DNA of 64,000 bases from Massilia endophytica (GTDB lineage Bacteria > Pseudomonadota > Gammaproteobacteria > Burkholderiales > Burkholderiaceae_D). Both the position numbers and the translations under genes were made by a program. The notes under the pieces are model-generated. The model was not told the origin of the DNA, searched no databases, and saw only the letters and a list, made by a program, of their open reading frames with translations. Location of the stretch: positions 1,488,001-1,552,000 of the forward strand of contig NZ_CP088952.1 in NCBI RefSeq assembly GCF_021165955.1. The letters run 5' to 3'. Of the stretch, positions 61,095 to 64,000 are shown piece after piece. Within the stretch, counting starts at the first letter, position 1. Every line of letters begins with the position of its first letter.

Positions 61095-61108
61095 TCGCCG
61101 CGCCGGGC

Positions 61109-61114
61109 TAGACT
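61109..61114 (+). promoter_or_regulatory. TAGACT box placed for a leaderless transcript (KTSC-like gene)
   Basis: GGCTAGACT precedes the ATG at 61121 with 6 nt between box and start; no purine-rich ribosome site is present. The layout parallels 60446 and 61379. Confidence 0.5.
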
Positions 61115-61120
61115 CGGCGC

Positions 61121-61354
61121 ATGCACCGCTACCGAAACCTCGAAGGCCATTCCGGCGTGCTTCTCTACGAGATCCACCCGGAGGCGATCACCGTGCGCTT
61201 TGCGGGCGGTTTCGAATACGACTATACCTACGCCAGCACCGGCCGCGCCCGCGTCGAGACCATGAAAGCCCTCGCGACGGCAGGGCGGGGCCTGAGCACT
61301 TTCATCTCGCGCTATGTGCGGGAAGCCTATGCGGCCAAGCGCGAGCATAAATGA
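61121..61354 (+). CDS. Small KTSC-like protein
   Basis: This 77-residue protein has VLLYEIHPEAITVRFAGGFE, YDYTYASTGRARVE and a GRGLSTFISRYVREAY ending, resembling small KTSC-type domains in which a short beta sheet is followed by a helix. Function of the family is not established. The ATG at 61121 lacks a Shine-Dalgarno and follows a TAGACT box. Confidence 0.7.
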   Translation: MHRYRNLEGHSGVLLYEIHPEAITVRFAGGFEYDYTYASTGRARVETMKALATAGRGLSTFISRYVREAYAAKREHK

Positions 61355-61378
61355 TTCAATTTTTGCCGCGACACTGGC

Positions 61379-61384
61379 TATAAT
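61379..61384 (+). promoter_or_regulatory. TATAAT box placed for a leaderless transcript (nsrR)
   Basis: A perfect TATAAT ends 6 nt before the ATG at 61391; GGCTATAATCGACGC parallels the boxes of the two preceding genes. No -35 with standard spacing is convincing. Confidence 0.6.
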
Positions 61385-61390
61385 CGACGC

Positions 61391-61867
61391 ATGCGACTCA
61401 CTTCCTTTACGGACTACACCCTGCGGTCCCTGATCTATCTTGGCATGCACCGCGACCAGCTGGTGACGATTCAGGATATCGCCGACCTGCATGGCATCTC
61501 CAAGAACCACCTCACCAAGGTGGTGCACCAGCTCGGCGTGAGCGGTCTGGTGGAGACTGTGCGCGGCCGGCATGGCGGCCTGCGCCTGGCGAAGGAGCCC
61601 GCCGATATCTGCATCGGCGAGGTGGTGCGCATGAGCGAGTCGGACTTCCATATCGCCGAATGCTTCGACAGCACCCGCCAGGGCTGCGCGCTGCACCAGG
61701 GCTGCGCCCTGAAGGCGAAGCTGAACAAGGCCACCGAAGCCTTCCTGGCCGTGCTGGACGAAGTGACCCTGGCCGAGATGCTGCCGGGCGCACGCAGCAC
61801 CGCCGGGGCGGCCATCCTCGGCCAGCCCATCGTCTTCCATCCCCTCCCCAAGGCCGGAACGGCCTGA
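61391..61867 (+). CDS. nsrR: Rrf2 family NO-sensing repressor NsrR
   Basis: This 158-residue Rrf2-family protein has the iron-sulphur ligand pattern of NsrR: Asp8 in FTDY, plus Cys91, Cys99 and Cys105 (spacing C-x7-C-x5-C). The winged helix (about 25-70) is well conserved (IADLHGISKNHLTKVVHQL). NO damage to its cluster relieves repression in known members. The downstream flavohaemoglobin gene has a 23-bp palindrome like NsrR sites, supporting the assignment over IscR (different Cys spacing). Confidence 0.92.
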   Translation: MRLTSFTDYTLRSLIYLGMHRDQLVTIQDIADLHGISKNHLTKVVHQLGVSGLVETVRGRHGGLRLAKEPADICIGEVVRMSESDFHIAECFDSTRQGCALHQGCALKAKLNKATEAFLAVLDEVTLAEMLPGARSTAGAAILGQPIVFHPLPKAGTA

Positions 61868-61919
61868 GACACTTTCCCGACAAAGGTAGGACATTTTGTC
61901 CGTTGACCCTTCGCATTCA

Positions 61920-61942
61920 AACATGCAAACTGAATGCATGTT
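61920..61942. promoter_or_regulatory. NsrR-type operator upstream of hmp
   Basis: Perfect 8-bp arms AACATGCA and TGCATGTT around AACTGAA make a 23-bp site, the size and ATGCA-type arms expected for NsrR. It ends 19 bp before the hmp ATG and so probably overlaps the promoter or start region. Confidence 0.75.
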
Positions 61943-61961
61943 AACTGCAAGGAGCCAGAAA

Positions 61962-63143
61962 ATGCTGTCAACCGAACATCGCGCTATCGTTACCGCCACC
62001 GTGCCTATCCTGGAGCAGGGCGGCGAGGCGCTGACCCGCCACTTCTACCAGAAGCTGTTCCGCGAATATCCTGAGGTGCTGCCTTACTTTAACCAGGCCC
62101 ACCAGCACAGCGGCAACCAGCAGCGTGCCCTGGCGAATGGCGTGCTGATGTACGCGAAGAATATCGAACGCCTGGAGGCGCTGGGCGGCCTGGTGAATAC
62201 CATCGTGGCCAAGCATGTATCGCTGCAGATCCTGCCGGAGCACTATCCCAAGGTGGGCGCGGCCCTGCTGGGCGCCATCCGCGAAGTGCTGGGCGCCGAG
62301 GTGGCCACGGATGCCGTGATCGAAGCCTGGGGCGCGGCCTACGGCCAGCTGGCCGAGATCCTCATCGGCGCCGAAGGCAAGGCTTATGAAAACCAGGCTG
62401 GCGCAAAGGGCGGCTGGAACGGCCTGCGCCGCTTCGTCGTGTCGCGCAAGCGCCCCGAATCCGAAGAGATCAGCAGCTTCGTCTTCCGTCCCGAAGACGG
62501 CGGCCCCGTGATGGACTTTGCGCCGGGCCAGTACATCGGCATCCGCCTGGTCATCGACGGCAAGGAGCAGCGCCGCCAGTACTCGCTGTCGGCCGAGAGC
62601 AATGGCAAGACCTACCAGATCAGCGTGAAGCGCGAACCGGGCGGCAAGGTCTCGAACTTCCTGCACGACCAGGTGGACGAAGGCGATACCGTGGAACTGC
62701 TGCCGCCTTCCGGCGTGTTCACCCTGGGCGAGGGCGCCCGTCCCGTGGTGCTGATCAGCGGCGGCGTTGGCATCACCCCGACCCTGTCCATGCTGAACAC
62801 GGCGCTGAAGTCCGGCCGTGAGGTGCACTTCATCCACGCGGCCCGCCACGGCGGCGTGCATGCCTTCCGCGACCAGGTGGACCAGCTGGCAGCTGGCAAC
62901 GCGAAGCTGCGCCGCCACTACATCTATGCCGAAACCCGCGATGGCCACGCGGCGCCCCATGCTGTGGGCCTGCTGGACAAGGACGCGCTGGGCAAGTGGC
63001 TGCCGGAGTCGCGCGATGTGGACGCGTACTATCTGGGCCCGGTGGGCTTCATGAAGACGGTGAAGAAGTCGCTGGAAGAGCTGGGCGTGCCTGCGGCACA
63101 GACCCACTATGAGTTCTTCGGTCCTGCCGAAGCGCTCAACTAG
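61962..63143 (+). CDS. hmp: Flavohaemoglobin (nitric oxide dioxygenase)
   Basis: This 393-residue protein has the globin domain (about 1-140) with the proximal His in AKHVSLQI (about 84). A FAD domain follows, with GQYIGIRL and RQYSLSAE, and then an NAD domain with ISGGVGITPTLSML. The ATG at 61962 is chosen because AAGGAG precedes it by 7 nt and the globin starts there (MLSTEHRAIV); an earlier start would cross the operator. It converts NO and O2 to nitrate. NsrR control is inferred from the adjacent gene and 23-bp operator. Confidence 0.95.
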   Translation: MLSTEHRAIVTATVPILEQGGEALTRHFYQKLFREYPEVLPYFNQAHQHSGNQQRALANGVLMYAKNIERLEALGGLVNTIVAKHVSLQILPEHYPKVGAALLGAIREVLGAEVATDAVIEAWGAAYGQLAEILIGAEGKAYENQAGAKGGWNGLRRFVVSRKRPESEEISSFVFRPEDGGPVMDFAPGQYIGIRLVIDGKEQRRQYSLSAESNGKTYQISVKREPGGKVSNFLHDQVDEGDTVELLPPSGVFTLGEGARPVVLISGGVGITPTLSMLNTALKSGREVHFIHAARHGGVHAFRDQVDQLAAGNAKLRRHYIYAETRDGHAAPHAVGLLDKDALGKWLPESRDVDAYYLGPVGFMKTVKKSLEELGVPAAQTHYEFFGPAEALN

Positions 63144-63150
63144 GCAGCTC

Positions 63151-63987
63151 TCAAACCAGCAGGGCGGCGCTCATGGACGCCGCGTCGCGCGCAGCTTCCT
63201 CGGTGATCTGCGCGCGTTTTTCTTCGTCGATGAAAAGGTCGATCACCGATTCAGAATGCGGCGGCTCTTCGCGCGGCGTTTCGAGCGGCGAGGCCACGGG
63301 TGCGAAGTGGTTGGCCAGGAGCAGGGTGTCCAGCAAAGTCTCCGGCGGCACCTGCAGGAAGCCGTCACGCAGGCCTTCGATGGCGTTGGCCACCGGCTCG
63401 GGCACGCCCAGCTTGTGCATGACTTCGCGCGTAATGATCTCTTCGCTGGCAGGCTGCCAGTTTTCTGGATCGGGCTCCAGCAGGCCGGGGAATTCGTCGG
63501 CGCGCGAGAGCAGGTAGAAGCCGCCCACTTCGTGGACGATGGCGGCGAAGAGGGCCGTATCCGGGTTCACGCCCGTGACTTCGCGCGCGATGATGCGCGC
63601 CAGGCAGGCGACGTGAATGGTGTGGTCCCACAGCTGCTCCGCCTTGGCGCGCAGTTCCGGGTCTTCGATCTTGCTGCCGAACTGGCGCACCACCATGGCG
63701 GCGGCCAGGGCAAACAGGTTGTGGTAGCCCACGCGCATGATGGCCGCCCGCACATTGGTGATGGTGGGGCCGCCGGTGCGGTTGAACATGGCGGAATTGG
63801 AAAGGGAGACCGTGCGGGCCGCCAGCTGGGGCTCGGCCAGCACCAGGCGGATTGCCTCTTCCATGGGGCAATCGGGGTCGTCCAGCGCGAGCTGCACGGC
63901 CAGGGCAGCGTTCACGCTGGTGGGAAAGACGAGGTCCCCGCGAATCGCCAGCGCAGCGATATGCCCGAAGGCTTCCAGTTTATTCAT
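63151..63987 (-). CDS. HDOD domain protein
   Basis: This 278-residue protein has an HDOD domain (about 20-220): VFPTSVNAALAVQL, LVLAEPQLAARTVSLSNSAM, HTIHVACLARIIAREVTG, AIVHEVGGFYLL. The HD/EAL metal residues are not present in a catalytic arrangement, as usual for HDOD proteins, which act as signalling adaptors. A TATAAT box lies 6 nt upstream of the ATG at 63987 without a ribosome site. Converges with hmp. Confidence 0.9.
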   Translation of the reverse strand: MNKLEAFGHIAALAIRGDLVFPTSVNAALAVQLALDDPDCPMEEAIRLVLAEPQLAARTVSLSNSAMFNRTGGPTITNVRAAIMRVGYHNLFALAAAMVVRQFGSKIEDPELRAKAEQLWDHTIHVACLARIIAREVTGVNPDTALFAAIVHEVGGFYLLSRADEFPGLLEPDPENWQPASEEIITREVMHKLGVPEPVANAIEGLRDGFLQVPPETLLDTLLLANHFAPVASPLETPREEPPHSESVIDLFIDEEKRAQITEEAARDAASMSAALLV

Positions 63988-63993
63988 GCGCAA

Positions 63994-63999
63994 ATTATA
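63994..63999 (-). promoter_or_regulatory. TATAAT box placed for a leaderless transcript (HDOD gene)
   Basis: Reading the minus strand, TATAAT is followed by TTGCGC and then the ATG at 63987. No Shine-Dalgarno can fit between promoter and start. Same plan as the three plus-strand genes nearby. Confidence 0.55.
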
Positions 64000-64000
64000 C

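Noticed and set aside
61889..61901. GGAC-N5-GTCC as a terminator after nsrR
   Set aside because: The stem is only four base pairs and no T tract follows; it is more likely part of the hmp promoter region or chance.

Overview
The window is a compact, GC-rich bacterial chromosome segment. I saw no tRNA, rRNA, insertion sequence or CRISPR array. Codon use, GC content and gene content (NRPS tail, Lrp-controlled indolepyruvate oxidoreductase, NsrR/flavohaemoglobin, T6SS effector island) fit a betaproteobacterium, most likely Oxalobacteraceae (Massilia, Duganella or Janthinobacterium type). That placement is inference; no marker gene settles it.

Layout. (1) 1-7.7 kb: end of a non-ribosomal peptide synthetase operon, with a terminal C-A-T-TE module, an ABC exporter, a SyrP-type Fe(II)/2-oxoglutarate hydroxylase and an editing thioesterase. 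(2) 7.7-11 kb: a TetR-controlled SDR-MFS unit with palindromic operators, and a small membrane protein. (3) 11-12.8 kb: a lower-GC pair, a secreted small protein and an HExxH (M91/NleD-like) protein with a Hint-like C-terminal half. (4) 12.8-37.2 kb: an AraC-type response regulator divergent from a complete extracellular contractile injection system (eCIS, Afp/PVC type). It comprises one sheath, two tube proteins, a DUF5908 protein, a LysM-type protein, a VgrG-like spike, PAAR, gp25, two large baseplate proteins, a tape-measure/CIS_TMP protein, an AAA+ ATPase, a beta-propeller-like protein, a DUF4255 cap protein, an unknown protein, a DUF4157 (HExxH) putative cargo and a small protein sharing 16-residue repeats with that cargo. 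(5) 37.3-45.1 kb: isochorismatase-like hydrolase, Lrp regulator and divergent indolepyruvate ferredoxin oxidoreductase, Gly/Thr/Ser-rich exported protein, Zn alcohol dehydrogenase and a NUDIX hydrolase. (6) 45.3-49.7 kb: porin, PstS-like periplasmic protein and GGDEF/EAL protein, tightly linked. (7) 49.8-57 kb: a T6SS accessory island of orphan TssF, VgrG with a TTR-like tail, a Tle4-like lipase and a Tli4-like immunity protein, with GC falling in the effector/immunity part. (8) 57-64 kb: an aminotransferase-fold protein lacking the PLP lysine, a hybrid histidine kinase, a nitrobindin-like protein, a KTSC-like protein, NsrR, flavohaemoglobin and an HDOD protein.

The main candidates for undescribed biology are all inferences from reading the sequence. 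They are the 16-residue SPR-x-x-AQ repeat shared by the eCIS cargo and a separate 81-residue protein; the amphipathic Lys-rich segment followed by 16 prolines in the Afp11-like baseplate protein; a four-module insertion in the Afp12-like protein; the M91/Hint protein with its secreted partner; the Lys-to-Gln aminotransferase; and four neighbouring genes with a TANNNT box placed so that their mRNAs would be leaderless.
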